The notes beneath the pieces are model-generated. The model was not told the origin of the DNA. It did not search any database and was given only the letters and a program-made list of their open reading frames with translations. Source: Actinomycetota bacterium (lineage in GTDB: Bacteria > Actinomycetota > UBA4738 > HRBIN12). Taken from it: a stretch of DNA of 6,632 nucleotides. Shown one piece after another: positions 1 to 6,254 of the stretch (within the stretch, counting starts at the first letter, position 1; each line of letters begins with the position of its first letter). A program made the translations under genes and the position numbers. The stretch is taken from contig VAYF01000145.1 of the NCBI GenBank assembly GCA_005883885.1, forward strand, positions 1 to 6,632, given 5' to 3'.

Positions 1-1210
1 CGATCGCGAACTTGCAGAACGGCGCGCTGGTGCACGCGACGATCGCGCGCTCGAAGTGGTCGGGCTCGGGCCGGAAGGTCTGCAGGAACGGCTCACGGAG
101 CAGCGCGTCCACGTCGCCGATCCCGGTCAGCAACAGGTTCTGTCGCTGTGACATCCGGACGCCGCCATCGCCGTGGGTCCTCGCCAACCGCGCCACCTCG
201 AACCACTCTTCGTCGGTCAGCCGGCCCATCGGGATGCACAGGCCCACCACATGGGAGCCGTGGCGGTCCTGGCGCACACCGAGGTGGTCCTCGAACTCGC
301 CCGTCCACAGCGACTCGCCGGCCGCCGGGACCTCGTAGGGGAGGCGCCGGCGCAGCTCCTCGGTGATCCGATCCGGGCCGAGCTGATGGACCAGCACGCG
401 GAACCGGTTGACGGCCTTGTGCTCGAAGTCCCCGAGGTCGCAGTAGGTCTGGAGGGTCGCTCGCACCACGTCCGTGACGCGATCCGGAGCGACGAACAGG
501 TCGAGGGCGTCGGCCACGCGAGGGGAGTCGCTGAGCCCGCCGCCCGCGTGCACGTTGAACCCGAGCGTTCCGTCGGCGCCACGCGCGGGCGTGAAGGCGA
601 GACAGTGGAGCTTGACCGCGGCGCAATCGGTCGGGCACCCGGTGACGACGACCTTCCACTTACGCGGCAGGAACGAGGTGAGCCGCTCCTCCTCCAGGGC
701 GAAGGTCCGGAACTCGTCGAGGATCGTCTTCGTCGAGAGGTAGCCGCGGACGTCCTCGCCGTCGGCCGGGCACGAGGTCGGGTTCCGCATCGAGTCGCCG
801 CACGCCTGCGCGCTGGTGAGCCCGACCGCGTCGTAGCGCCGCCAGATCTCGGGGAGCTGCGTGAACTCCACCCAGTGGATCTGGATGTCCTGCCGCGTCG
901 TGATCTCACCGAACCGGTCGGGTTCCGTGTGGTTCTCCCACCCGTTGCCGAAGTCGCGGATCACGCCGGCCACGGTCTCCAGCTGCTCGGCGCTGATCCG
1001 GCCGCCGGGGATCCGCGTCCGGAGCATGAAGCGGTTGCGCTGGCGGTCGTCGTAGACGCCCATCAGCCGCATCCGGCCGACCGCGAGCGGCCCCTCGCGC
1101 TCCTCGATCTCTTCCCACGGGTCGACCGGCTCGTGCTCCATCGTCTGGGTCTCCACGGTGGCGCGGACCTCGCGTGGGCCTTGCTTCGCGTTGAACACCT
1201 GCTCGCTCAT
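1..1210 (-). CDS. sir: Siroheme [4Fe-4S] sulfite (nitrite/sulfite) reductase, 3' end cut by window edge
   Basis: This enzyme should catalyse the six-electron reduction of sulfite to sulfide at a coupled siroheme-[4Fe-4S] centre in the cytoplasm, probably with ferredoxin. The window holds the first 403 codons; relatives are about 550-570 aa. Visible family features are a first ferredoxin-like half (FMLRTRIPGG at 61-70, TRQDIQIHW at 105-113), ACGDSMRN at 136-143, PRKWK followed by GCPTDC (C192, C196), and the second half MSQRQN. The first two cluster cysteines are C393 and C399 (ACTSAPFC), at the left edge; the second C-x3-C pair lies outside. Tyr53 and Cys137 align, from memory, with the Tyr-Cys pair that is cross-linked in Mycobacterium tuberculosis NirA. 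I read parts of the frame codon by codon and found no break. The ATG overlaps the cysH stop as ATGA, implying translational coupling. Pairing with cysH favours sulfite over nitrite as substrate; nitrite cannot be excluded. Confidence 0.93.
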   Translation of the reverse strand, partial: MSEQVFNAKQGPREVRATVETQTMEHEPVDPWEEIEEREGPLAVGRMRLMGVYDDRQRNRFMLRTRIPGGRISAEQLETVAGVIRDFGNGWENHTEPDRFGEITTRQDIQIHWVEFTQLPEIWRRYDAVGLTSAQACGDSMRNPTSCPADGEDVRGYLSTKTILDEFRTFALEEERLTSFLPRKWKVVVTGCPTDCAAVKLHCLAFTPARGADGTLGFNVHAGGGLSDSPRVADALDLFVAPDRVTDVVRATLQTYCDLGDFEHKAVNRFRVLVHQLGPDRITEELRRRLPYEVPAAGESLWTGEFEDHLGVRQDRHGSHVVGLCIPMGRLTDEEWFEVARLARTHGDGGVRMSQRQNLLLTGIGDVDALLREPFLQTFRPEPDHFERAIVACTSAPFCKFAI

Positions 1211-2049
1211 GCGCTCCTGCCTCCCAGGGCCGCGTTCGCATCCTCGGCCTCGCGTTCCCGGTCCGACTTCGTCCCCAGGAGCTGGACCGAGCAGTGGATG
1301 CCGCACTCCTTGTCGGTGTCCTGCTCCCACCACCACCGGCCGGCGCGCTCGGGCTCGCCGGGCAGGACCGCCCGGGTGCACGGCGCGCAGCCGATCGAGG
1401 TGAAGCCGTGATCGAAGAGCTCGTGATACGGGACCTCGTTCGTGCGCACGTAGTCCCAGACCTCGTCGAGCGACCAGTCGGCGAGCGGGTTGAGCTTGAC
1501 GATGTTCCCGTGCTCCCGGTCGAGCTCGACCTTCGCGATGTTGCGCCGGCTCACCCATTGCTCGCGGCGGAGGCCGGCGATCCACGCGTCGAGCGTCGCG
1601 AGCTTGCGCTTCAGCGGTTCGACCTTGCGGATGTTGCAGCACGCGATCCGGAGGTCGACCGACCGGTACATCAGGTTCGGCCCGTACGCCATCGTGAGCT
1701 TCGCCACGTCGCGGCCGTCCGGCACCTCGAACTCCACGTGGATGCCGTAGCGCTCGTGGATCTCCTCGAACAACGCGTACGTCTCCGGCGGCAGGCGCCC
1801 GGTGTCGAGCGTGAAGACCCGGACGTCCGGGTTGATGCGCCACGCCATGTCCATCAAAGCCAGCCCGTCGACGCCACCCGCGGCGCTGATCGCGATCCGC
1901 GGGTGGAACGTGTCCAGCGCCCACGCGAGGAGCTCTTCGGCGCGCGCCCCCTCGAACCGATCGGCGGCGTCGCGGACCCACGATGCCTCCTCGTCGAGGA
2001 AGGGGACCGCCGGTTCGTGGATGGGTTGGATGGGATCGGTGTCTGCCAT
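1207..2049 (-). CDS. cysH: Assimilatory adenylyl-sulfate (APS) reductase, CysH family
   Basis: The 280-aa protein reduces activated sulfate to sulfite using thioredoxin or glutaredoxin electrons. Its PP-loop-like segment is ISAAGGVDGLALMD at 54-67, followed by FTLDTGRLPPET (79-90). The cluster motifs are C137-C138 (ACCNIRKVEPL) and C221-x2-C224 (IGCAPC). The catalytic Cys is C249 in KECGIH near the C-terminus, with an extra Cys at 253. The CC...CxxC pattern marks the [4Fe-4S] subgroup, whose usual substrate is APS rather than PAPS; substrate choice is inferred from this. I chose the ATG at 2049 because GAGGGA lies 6 nt upstream (2056-2061). A TTG at 2088 would add 13 residues, but it lies in the U-rich tail of the attenuator terminator. 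The stop overlaps the sir start as ATGA. Transcription must pass the upstream polycysteine leader and terminator, so cysteine supply probably controls expression. Confidence 0.95.
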   Translation of the reverse strand: MADTDPIQPIHEPAVPFLDEEASWVRDAADRFEGARAEELLAWALDTFHPRIAISAAGGVDGLALMDMAWRINPDVRVFTLDTGRLPPETYALFEEIHERYGIHVEFEVPDGRDVAKLTMAYGPNLMYRSVDLRIACCNIRKVEPLKRKLATLDAWIAGLRREQWVSRRNIAKVELDREHGNIVKLNPLADWSLDEVWDYVRTNEVPYHELFDHGFTSIGCAPCTRAVLPGEPERAGRWWWEQDTDKECGIHCSVQLLGTKSDREREAEDANAALGGRSA

Positions 2050-2086
2050 GGGTCGTCCCTCGAAGGCCTGGACGTCGGAGCCGGGC

Positions 2087-2116
2087 AAGAGAAAGGCCGC
2101 CTGCGCGGCGGCCCTT
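2087..2116 (-). terminator. Intrinsic terminator in the cysH leader (attenuator)
   Basis: On the minus strand, AAGGGCCGCC and GGCGGCCTTT form a 10-bp stem with one G.U pair and a GCGCA loop (2092-2116). The 3' side runs into TTTCTCTT. It lies between the polycysteine leader stop (2139) and the cysH start (2049), in the direction of cysH transcription. A terminator placed before the gene it would silence is expected for attenuation, not for ending the upstream gene. The U-tract is interrupted by two C residues, so efficiency may be partial. Confidence 0.8.
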
Positions 2117-2178
2117 GAGGTTCGTTACGAGCGAGGAGCTACCGCACGGGGTGGCCGGCGCACTGCGGCGCCGTGGCC
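2102..2178 (-). promoter_or_regulatory. Competing pause hairpin and antiterminator of the cysH attenuator
   Basis: Two alternative pairings share one segment, 2153-2162 (UGCGCCGGCC in the RNA). Pairing 1:2 joins GGC (2176-2178) and CGGCGC (2168-2173) to GCGCCG (2156-2161) and GCC (2153-2155), a 9-bp hairpin with a 2-nt bulge starting just 3' of the Cys codons. Pairing 2:3 joins 2153-2162 to 2102-2113 (GGCCG, a CC bulge, then GCGCA), 10 bp that use up the 5' arm and loop of the terminator. A ribosome stalled on the Cys codons at 2181-2189 should open 1:2 and leave 2:3 free, giving readthrough. A ribosome that reaches the stop would cover 2153-2162 and let the terminator form. The pairings were found by eye; the mechanism is inferred from trp-type attenuators. 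Confidence 0.65.
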
Positions 2179-2207
2179 GTACAACAGCACAGGCGGCTCG
2201 GGATCAT
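2139..2207 (-). CDS. Polycysteine leader peptide of the cysH-sir operon
   Basis: This is a 22-codon ORF starting at the ATG at 2205-2207 and ending with TAG at 2139-2141. It begins MIPSRLCCC, with Cys codons TGC-TGT-TGT at 2181-2189, and has a fourth Cys at residue 16. Three adjacent cysteines are very unlikely by chance in GC-rich DNA. The ORF lies directly before cysteine-biosynthesis genes and before a terminator. A GAGG about 8 nt upstream of the ATG serves as ribosome binding site. An in-frame ATG at 2241-2243 would extend it by 12 codons but has no well-spaced Shine-Dalgarno. Polycysteine short ORFs are known cysteine-responsive attenuators in mycobacteria; here the role is inferred from sequence and position. 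The peptide probably acts only through being translated. Confidence 0.85.
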   Translation of the reverse strand: MIPSRLCCCTATAPQCAGHPVR

Positions 2208-2265
2208 GGCCCCGACCTCGCCGACCGTTCGTGTGCGGATCATCGCGGAACGTCGCTCCCTCGAA

Positions 2266-2279
2266 GTTGCAGGTGCAAC
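2266..2279 (-). promoter_or_regulatory. Dyad at the cysH transcription start, possible operator
   Basis: GTTGCA-CC-TGCAAC is a perfect inverted repeat with 6-bp arms and a 2-bp centre. It abuts the predicted -10 box and covers the expected start site near 2273. That position suits a repressor acting on initiation, a second control layer above attenuation. The regulator is unknown. As RNA it could form only a strained 2-nt-loop hairpin, so a DNA operator is more likely. Confidence 0.4.
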
Positions 2280-2308
2280 AGGCTACCGACGGCTCAGAAG
2301 GTCGTCAA
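2280..2308 (-). promoter_or_regulatory. Sigma70-type promoter of the cysH-sir operon
   Basis: The -35 hexamer TTGACG (2303-2308) and -10 hexamer TAGCCT (2280-2285) are separated by exactly 17 nt. This matches the TTGACN/TANNNT pattern of actinobacterial housekeeping promoters. Transcription should start near 2273, about 65 nt before the leader peptide ATG. The promoter lies 37 bp beyond the stop of the upstream aldolase gene, with no evident terminator between, so readthrough from that gene is also possible. Confidence 0.65.
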
Positions 2309-2345
2309 GGGAGCCATCGAGCGGGATCGAGTGAGACCGACGCCT

Positions 2346-3098
2346 TCATATCGCCGCGACGCGGGTTCGTTCGTCGTCGGTCAATCGGCGAAGCGGGAGC
2401 CGGACGTCGGCGTGAGCCAACACGCCCTTGTCCACGAGCATCTCTTTCGCGACGGCCGGCAGCGACAGGCCGTGCAGCGCGTCGCGGAGTGCGTTCACAC
2501 GGGCGCCCGCGGCGTCAGCCTTCCGGTGGACCAGCTCGGCGGTGACTTGGGGCCACGCGGACGCTAGCCCCGACACGGCCCCGACCGCTCCGGCGGCGAG
2601 CCCTTCCAACACGAGCGGCTCGAACCCGATGAAGACGTCGAGCCCGTCCAAGAGGTACGGCTTGACCGCTTCGAACGGCGTGTCCGACACCTTCAGCCCC
2701 GTTGGGTCGCACGCGCCGGCGGCGCGCCGGAAGTGATCGCAGAGCTCCTGTTCGTCCAGCGGGAAGTAGGGGGGCGCGATCACGGCGACGGCGTCGGCCC
2801 CGGCCTCCCGCGCATGCAGCGCAAGCTCGACCGTATCCGCGGTCGTCTGCGCGCCGGCATGGACGGCGACCGCGAAGCCGGGCGGGCGCCCCTCCAGGCA
2901 GAGCTCGGTCATCCGGCGACGCTCCGCCACCGAGAGCAGCACGCCCTCGCCCGTGGTGCCGCACGTGAGGACCCCGTCCATGCCGCCCTCGGCGAGGAAA
3001 CGGATCAACGGAGCCACGCTCGCCTCATCCAGGGAGCGACCGTGATCACGCAGCGGCGTGACGGCGGCAGCGATCGCACCGTGGAGCTTCCCGAGCAT
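2346..3098 (-). CDS. DapA/N-acetylneuraminate-lyase family aldolase with an internal deletion
   Basis: The 250-aa protein belongs to the TIM-barrel class I aldolase family (dihydrodipicolinate synthase, N-acetylneuraminate lyase, KDG aldolase). Visible are CGTTGEG at 46-52 (substrate-binding Thr-Thr), APPYF at 108-112, and the Schiff-base lysine K136 in GLKVSDTPFE, followed by GFEPLVLEGLAAGAVGAVSG (158-177). Relatives have about 280-300 aa. The spacing from the Thr pair to the Lys is 88 residues here but 117 in E. coli DapA, so roughly 30 residues are missing just before residue 134. That segment normally carries the catalytic YNxP/YxF Tyr and the following Arg. The frame is kept. It may be an inactive remnant, a repurposed barrel, or an assembly error. 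The true substrate cannot be told; I would not call it dapA. The start at the ATG at 3098 gives the normal N-terminus. Confidence 0.8.
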   Translation of the reverse strand: MLGKLHGAIAAAVTPLRDHGRSLDEASVAPLIRFLAEGGMDGVLTCGTTGEGVLLSVAERRRMTELCLEGRPPGFAVAVHAGAQTTADTVELALHAREAGADAVAVIAPPYFPLDEQELCDHFRRAAGACDPTGLKVSDTPFEAVKPYLLDGLDVFIGFEPLVLEGLAAGAVGAVSGLASAWPQVTAELVHRKADAAGARVNALRDALHGLSLPAVAKEMLVDKGVLAHADVRLPLRRLTDDERTRVAAI

Positions 3099-3104
3099 CC
3101 GCTC

Positions 3105-3110
3105 AGGGTA
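3105..3110 (-). promoter_or_regulatory. -10 box for a probable leaderless transcript of the aldolase gene
   Basis: TACCCT fits TANNNT and lies 6 nt before the ATG at 3098, placing the transcription start at or next to the start codon. No Shine-Dalgarno is visible upstream of the ATG, which fits leaderless translation, common in Actinomycetota. No good -35 hexamer is present at 16-18 nt. Confidence 0.4.
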
Positions 3111-3121
3111 CGGCCTGCGAG

Positions 3122-3138
3122 ATAGACCTTTGGCCTAT
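3122..3138. promoter_or_regulatory. Imperfect dyad between divergent genes
   Basis: ATAGACC-TTT-GGCCTAT is an inverted repeat with six of seven arm positions matching. It sits in the 116-bp region between the aldolase gene (minus) and the S53 peptidase gene (plus). It could be an operator for either, but a repeat this short may be chance. I see no convincing promoter hexamers for the peptidase gene in this region. Confidence 0.25.
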
Positions 3139-3214
3139 GTCGTTCGGCGCCCCTTCGCCAGACGATTGGGGGTCCGATGAGGCGGCCGACCCGCCGCCGG
3201 GAGGGGGAAGTCTC

Positions 3215-4765
3215 ATGAGTAGGCGATACGTCGTACCTGCCGTCATCGTGGCCATCACGGTCGCGATGCTCGGCGCGACAACGCCTGGAGCGGACGCCAG
3301 CTCGAGCACCGGGCAGCGGGTCGTGCTCCGGCTCCAGCGAAGGGCCGTCCAGGCGCCGGAGACCCCGGAACGGGCCGCGGACGGGACGAACGCGTGTACG
3401 GCACCGACGCCCGATCCGAGCGGGATCGTGAAGACGTACGCGTACTACCACTGCTACACGGCCCAGGACATCCGGGCCGCCTACGGGGTCGACGCGGTCG
3501 ACAACATGGGCGCCGGCCAGACGATCGTGCTGATGGACTCCTACGGCAGCCCGACGGCGGCCGCGGACCTCCAGGCATTCCACGAGGCGTTCTTCCCGGA
3601 GCTGCCGGACCCGAACTTCGACGCGGTGTACCCGAACGGGTACCAGCCGTTCAAGAACATCGGGAACGGGTGGTCGGGCTCGAGCGGTGCCGCCGGTTGG
3701 TCCGGTGAAGCCACGCTCGACATCGAATGGTCCTACGCGATCGCTCCGCTCGCTCATATCGTGCTCGTGGGGGTTCCGCCCGCCGAGACCTACGGCGTCC
3801 AGGGGCTTCCGAACCTGTTCAAGGCGCTCTCCTGGGTGATCGCAACCTACCCGGCGGGAACGGTCATCTCGCAGAGCTTCGGCCTTGCCGAGCAGACGTT
3901 CAACGGAGCAGCCCCGGTCAAGCTTTCCCAGTTCGACACCGTCTACCAGGCGGCCGCCGAGAAGGGCGACACCGTCCTGGCATCCTCCGGTGACAACGGG
4001 ACGACCGGAACTAAGAAGGCGAAGAAGGGGGCGCTCAGCTACACGGTTCCGACCGCCGGCTGGCCGGCGTCGAGCCCGTGGGTCACGGCCGTCGGCGGCA
4101 CCCAGCTTCAGTACGGCTGGACATGGGCGCCGACGTCGGATGTCCCGTTCCTCGCCGATGGGTCGAACAACCCCGACTACTTCGCCTCCACCCCCGGTGG
4201 AGACACCGAAGCTGTCTGGAACGAGACCTGGCTGCCAGCCGCGACAGGCGGCAACGCGAGCGCCTACTACTCGATGCCGTCGTTCCAAAGTGGTGTCGGG
4301 TCGGTGATCGGCTCCGATCATCGGGGGAACCCCGACCTCTCGTGGAACGCAGCGGTCAACGGTGGCGTCCTCGTCTGGATCACGGCGTTCCCCACGTACC
4401 AGCGTCCGGGATGGCACGTCTACGGCGGGACGAGCGCGTCGTCGCCGCAGGTGGCCGGTCTCGTCGCGCTGGCGAACGAGCAGCAGGCGACCGACGGCGA
4501 AGCGCCGCTCGGATACCTGAACCCGCTGCTGTACTCGGTCGGGAGCGGTGCCGCGTTCCGCGACATCGTGCCTGTGACGGAGGGGACGGCCGCGAGCGGC
4601 GTGCTCGCGGATAACACCCTGTGGACCTATCTGGCCGACGGAAGCGTCGCTCCAGGTCCGGTCGCAGGGAACCCGACCCTTGCCGGCTGGGATATGACGA
4701 CGGGCTTCGGATCGCCTGAGGCTGCAGCGTTCATCGCGGCGGTCCGCGCCGCCGCGAACGCGTAA
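3215..4765 (+). CDS. Secreted S53 family (sedolisin) serine-carboxyl peptidase
   Basis: A 516-aa exported endopeptidase of the sedolisin/kumamolisin family, which has a subtilisin fold with a Ser-Glu-Asp triad and usually acts at acid pH. Catalytic residues are E165 and D169 (GEATLDIEW), oxyanion D260 (ASSGDNG) and S407 (GGTSASSP). The C-terminal calcium site shows FRDIV (D450) and GWDMTTGFGSP (492-501). The signal peptide runs over residues 1-28: MSRR, a hydrophobic stretch, then GADA. The start at 3215 is supported by GGGAGGGGG at 3199-3207; the ATG at 3137 would put 26 polar residues before the signal peptide. Only about 60-70 residues separate the signal peptide from the catalytic domain, so the large prokumamolisin activation domain is absent. 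C61 and C80 could form a disulfide. It is the only plus-strand gene here, flanked by divergent and convergent neighbours, so it is monocistronic. Confidence 0.93.
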   Translation: MSRRYVVPAVIVAITVAMLGATTPGADASSSTGQRVVLRLQRRAVQAPETPERAADGTNACTAPTPDPSGIVKTYAYYHCYTAQDIRAAYGVDAVDNMGAGQTIVLMDSYGSPTAAADLQAFHEAFFPELPDPNFDAVYPNGYQPFKNIGNGWSGSSGAAGWSGEATLDIEWSYAIAPLAHIVLVGVPPAETYGVQGLPNLFKALSWVIATYPAGTVISQSFGLAEQTFNGAAPVKLSQFDTVYQAAAEKGDTVLASSGDNGTTGTKKAKKGALSYTVPTAGWPASSPWVTAVGGTQLQYGWTWAPTSDVPFLADGSNNPDYFASTPGGDTEAVWNETWLPAATGGNASAYYSMPSFQSGVGSVIGSDHRGNPDLSWNAAVNGGVLVWITAFPTYQRPGWHVYGGTSASSPQVAGLVALANEQQATDGEAPLGYLNPLLYSVGSGAAFRDIVPVTEGTAASGVLADNTLWTYLADGSVAPGPVAGNPTLAGWDMTTGFGSPEAAAFIAAVRAAANA

Positions 4766-4785
4766 CCGCGGGGCGACGCACCACT

Positions 4786-4816
4786 GAAGAGGGGGCGCGG
4801 AACGCGCCCCCTCTTC
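4786..4816. terminator. Bidirectional terminator hairpin between S53 peptidase and aceA
   Basis: GAAGAGGGGGCGCG and CGCGCCCCCTCTTC form a perfect 14-bp stem around a GAA loop. The hairpin begins 21 bp after the peptidase stop and ends 17 bp before the aceA stop on the other strand, so it can serve both convergent genes. Neither side has a real U-tract beyond the pyrimidine-rich stem end, as is common in GC-rich bacteria. Confidence 0.8.
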
Positions 4817-4833
4817 CCGTTCGGCTCCAGGGT

Positions 4834-6117
4834 TCAGAACTGGGCGGTTTCGGTCGAGCCGTCGAGGGCGAGGGTCGAGGACTCCCCGTGACTGATCGTC
4901 TTCGACACGAGATCGAACCACCCCGTGCCGACCTCGTGCTGGTGCTTGAGCGCCGAGTAGCCGGCGGACTCGAGCGCGAACTCCCGCTCCTGCAGACGCA
5001 CGTACGCCGTCATGCCCTCGTCGGCGAACCCCTTCGCTAGCTCGAACATGCTCACGTTGAGGGCGTGGAACCCCGCGAGCGTGATGAACTGGAAGCGGTA
5101 GCCCATGGCGCCGAGCTCCTTCTGGAACGCGGCGATCTGCTCGTCGTCCAGGCGCTGCTTCCAGTTGAACGAGGGCGAGCAGTTGTACGCGAGGAGCTTC
5201 CCGGGGAACTCGGCGTGGACGCCCTCGGCGAACGCCCGGGCGTCGTCGAGATCCGGCGTGGCCGTCTCGCACCAGAGCATGTCCGCGTACGGCGCGTACG
5301 CCCGTGCGCGCGCGATCGCGGCGTCCATCCCGCCGCGGACGCGGAAGAACCCCTCCTCGGTGCGCTCTCCGTTGATGAACGTCCGGTCCCGCTCGTCGAC
5401 GTCGGACGTGAGCAAGCTGGCGCTGAGCGCATCGGTCCGCGCCATCAGCACGGTCGGAACGTCCAGGACGTCCGCGGCCAGGCGAGCCGCGACGAGCGTC
5501 CGGATGAACTGGTTGGTGGGGACGAGCACCTTCCCCCCGAGGTGCCCGCACTTCTTCTCGGACGAGAGCTGATCTTCGAAGTGCACGCCCGCCGCGCCCG
5601 CTTCGATCATCGCGGTCATCAGCTCGAAGGCGTTCAGGGGGCCGCCGAACCCGGCCTCGGCATCCGCGACGATCGGGAGGGCGAACTCGGTGTCGTCCCC
5701 TTCCGCCCAGGCGATCTGGTCGGCGCGACGAAGGGCGTTGTTCAGACGGCGGACGACCGTGGGGACCGAGCTCACGGGGTAGAGGGATCGGTCGGGATAG
5801 GTGTGCTGCGCCGTGTTGGCGTCGGCGGCCACCTGCCAGCCGGACAGGTAGATCGCGTGGAGACCCGCCCGTGCACACTCCACCGCCTGACCACCCGTGA
5901 GGCAACCGAGCGCGGCCACGTGGTCCTCGGCGTTGACGAGCCTCCACAGGGCGGCCGCCGACGTCTCCGCGATGACGTGACGCTCCCGGATCCTTCCGCG
6001 GAGCCGAACGACGTCATCGGCCTCGTACGGACGATCGATCCCGCCCCAGCGCTCTTCGTTCCTCCACCGGGCCCGCAGCTCGTCGGCTTCGTCTCGGATC
6101 CGTTCGGTGATCGCCAT
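4834..6117 (-). CDS. aceA: Isocitrate lyase
   Basis: The 427-aa enzyme cleaves isocitrate to succinate and glyoxylate, the entry step of the glyoxylate shunt for growth on acetate or fatty acids. Length matches the actinobacterial short form (M. tuberculosis ICL1 is 428 aa), with residue numbering offset by one or less. Seen are SGWQVAADAN (92-101), the metal-binding ADAEAGFGG (151-159), the catalytic loop EKKCGHLGGK with C190 and H192, R227 in LMARTDA, WCET (282-285), NCSPSFNWK (312-320) and the C-terminal lid ending TAQF. All expected active-site residues are present, so it should be active. The ATG at 6117 has GGAG 4 nt upstream; an earlier in-frame ATG at 6222 would add a 35-residue Arg-rich stretch unlike the family. 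It is probably monocistronic, with a structured leader and a 16-bp palindrome upstream. No malate synthase gene is in the window. Confidence 0.97.
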   Translation of the reverse strand: MAITERIRDEADELRARWRNEERWGGIDRPYEADDVVRLRGRIRERHVIAETSAAALWRLVNAEDHVAALGCLTGGQAVECARAGLHAIYLSGWQVAADANTAQHTYPDRSLYPVSSVPTVVRRLNNALRRADQIAWAEGDDTEFALPIVADAEAGFGGPLNAFELMTAMIEAGAAGVHFEDQLSSEKKCGHLGGKVLVPTNQFIRTLVAARLAADVLDVPTVLMARTDALSASLLTSDVDERDRTFINGERTEEGFFRVRGGMDAAIARARAYAPYADMLWCETATPDLDDARAFAEGVHAEFPGKLLAYNCSPSFNWKQRLDDEQIAAFQKELGAMGYRFQFITLAGFHALNVSMFELAKGFADEGMTAYVRLQEREFALESAGYSALKHQHEVGTGWFDLVSKTISHGESSTLALDGSTETAQF

Positions 6118-6138
6118 CGGTCTCCAGCCTTTCCCCTT

Positions 6139-6236
6139 GCACCGGCGTCGTCGCCGATGCATCCCTGCGGGATGACGGAACCTCCCGGATGGCCGGGAGG
6201 TCGGGTGCGCGCGACGGCCCACGGGGCCGTGGCGCG
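6139..6236 (-). promoter_or_regulatory. Structured 5' leader of aceA (four consecutive hairpins)
   Basis: Reading toward aceA, four stems follow one another. CGCGC-g-ACGGCCC pairs with GGGCCGT-g-GCGCG (6208-6236: 5+7 bp, one mismatch). ACCTCCCGG pairs with CCGGGAGGT (6180-6201: 9 bp, 4-nt loop). CATCCC pairs with GGGATG (6160-6174). GCATCGGCG pairs with CGCCGGTGC (6139-6160: 9 bp). The last contains a G.U pair only in the minus-strand RNA; the plus-strand RNA would have an A-C mismatch there, which favours a role in aceA-sense RNA. No known riboswitch class is recognised. It might instead end transcription from the his operon, but no U-tract follows any stem. Confidence 0.45.
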
Positions 6237-6254
6237 GGTCAGCTGGCTACGTTC

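Noticed and set aside
173..1411. A 412-codon plus-strand open frame opposite sir and cysH
   Set aside because: The minus strand encodes recognisable Sir and CysH throughout. The plus frame has no family features.
2050..2088. TTG start adding 13 residues to CysH
   Set aside because: It falls in the terminator's U-rich tail. The ATG at 2049 has GAGGGA at good spacing.
2229..2280. A second Cys-rich reading (CCTC) on the minus strand upstream of the leader peptide
   Set aside because: The frame has no ATG, GTG or TTG between its upstream TGA and the Cys codons, and it begins at the predicted transcription start. The Cys codons come from the GTTGCACCTGCAAC dyad.
2313..2332. Short direct repeat (ATCGAG twice) after the aldolase gene
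   Set aside because: Two 6-bp copies are within chance, and there is no hairpin or array.
2050..2345. SAM riboswitch or T-box before cysH (a TACCGC resembling a T-box on the plus strand)
   Set aside because: No SAM-I, SAM-II or SAM-IV core could be fitted on the minus strand, and the T-box-like string is on the plus strand with no gene downstream. The leader peptide explains the region better.
3137..3214. Earlier ATG for the S53 peptidase
   Set aside because: It would place 26 polar residues before a clear signal peptide and has no ribosome binding site, while the ATG at 3215 has one.
3005..5947. A 980-codon open frame on the minus strand
   Set aside because: It runs antisense to the S53 peptidase and through aceA in another frame. 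Its composition is Arg-rich with no domains; it is a shadow of GC-rich coding DNA.
6118..6222. Longer N-terminus for isocitrate lyase
   Set aside because: The added 35 residues are Arg-rich and unlike the family. They cover the structured leader, and a Shine-Dalgarno precedes the ATG at 6117.
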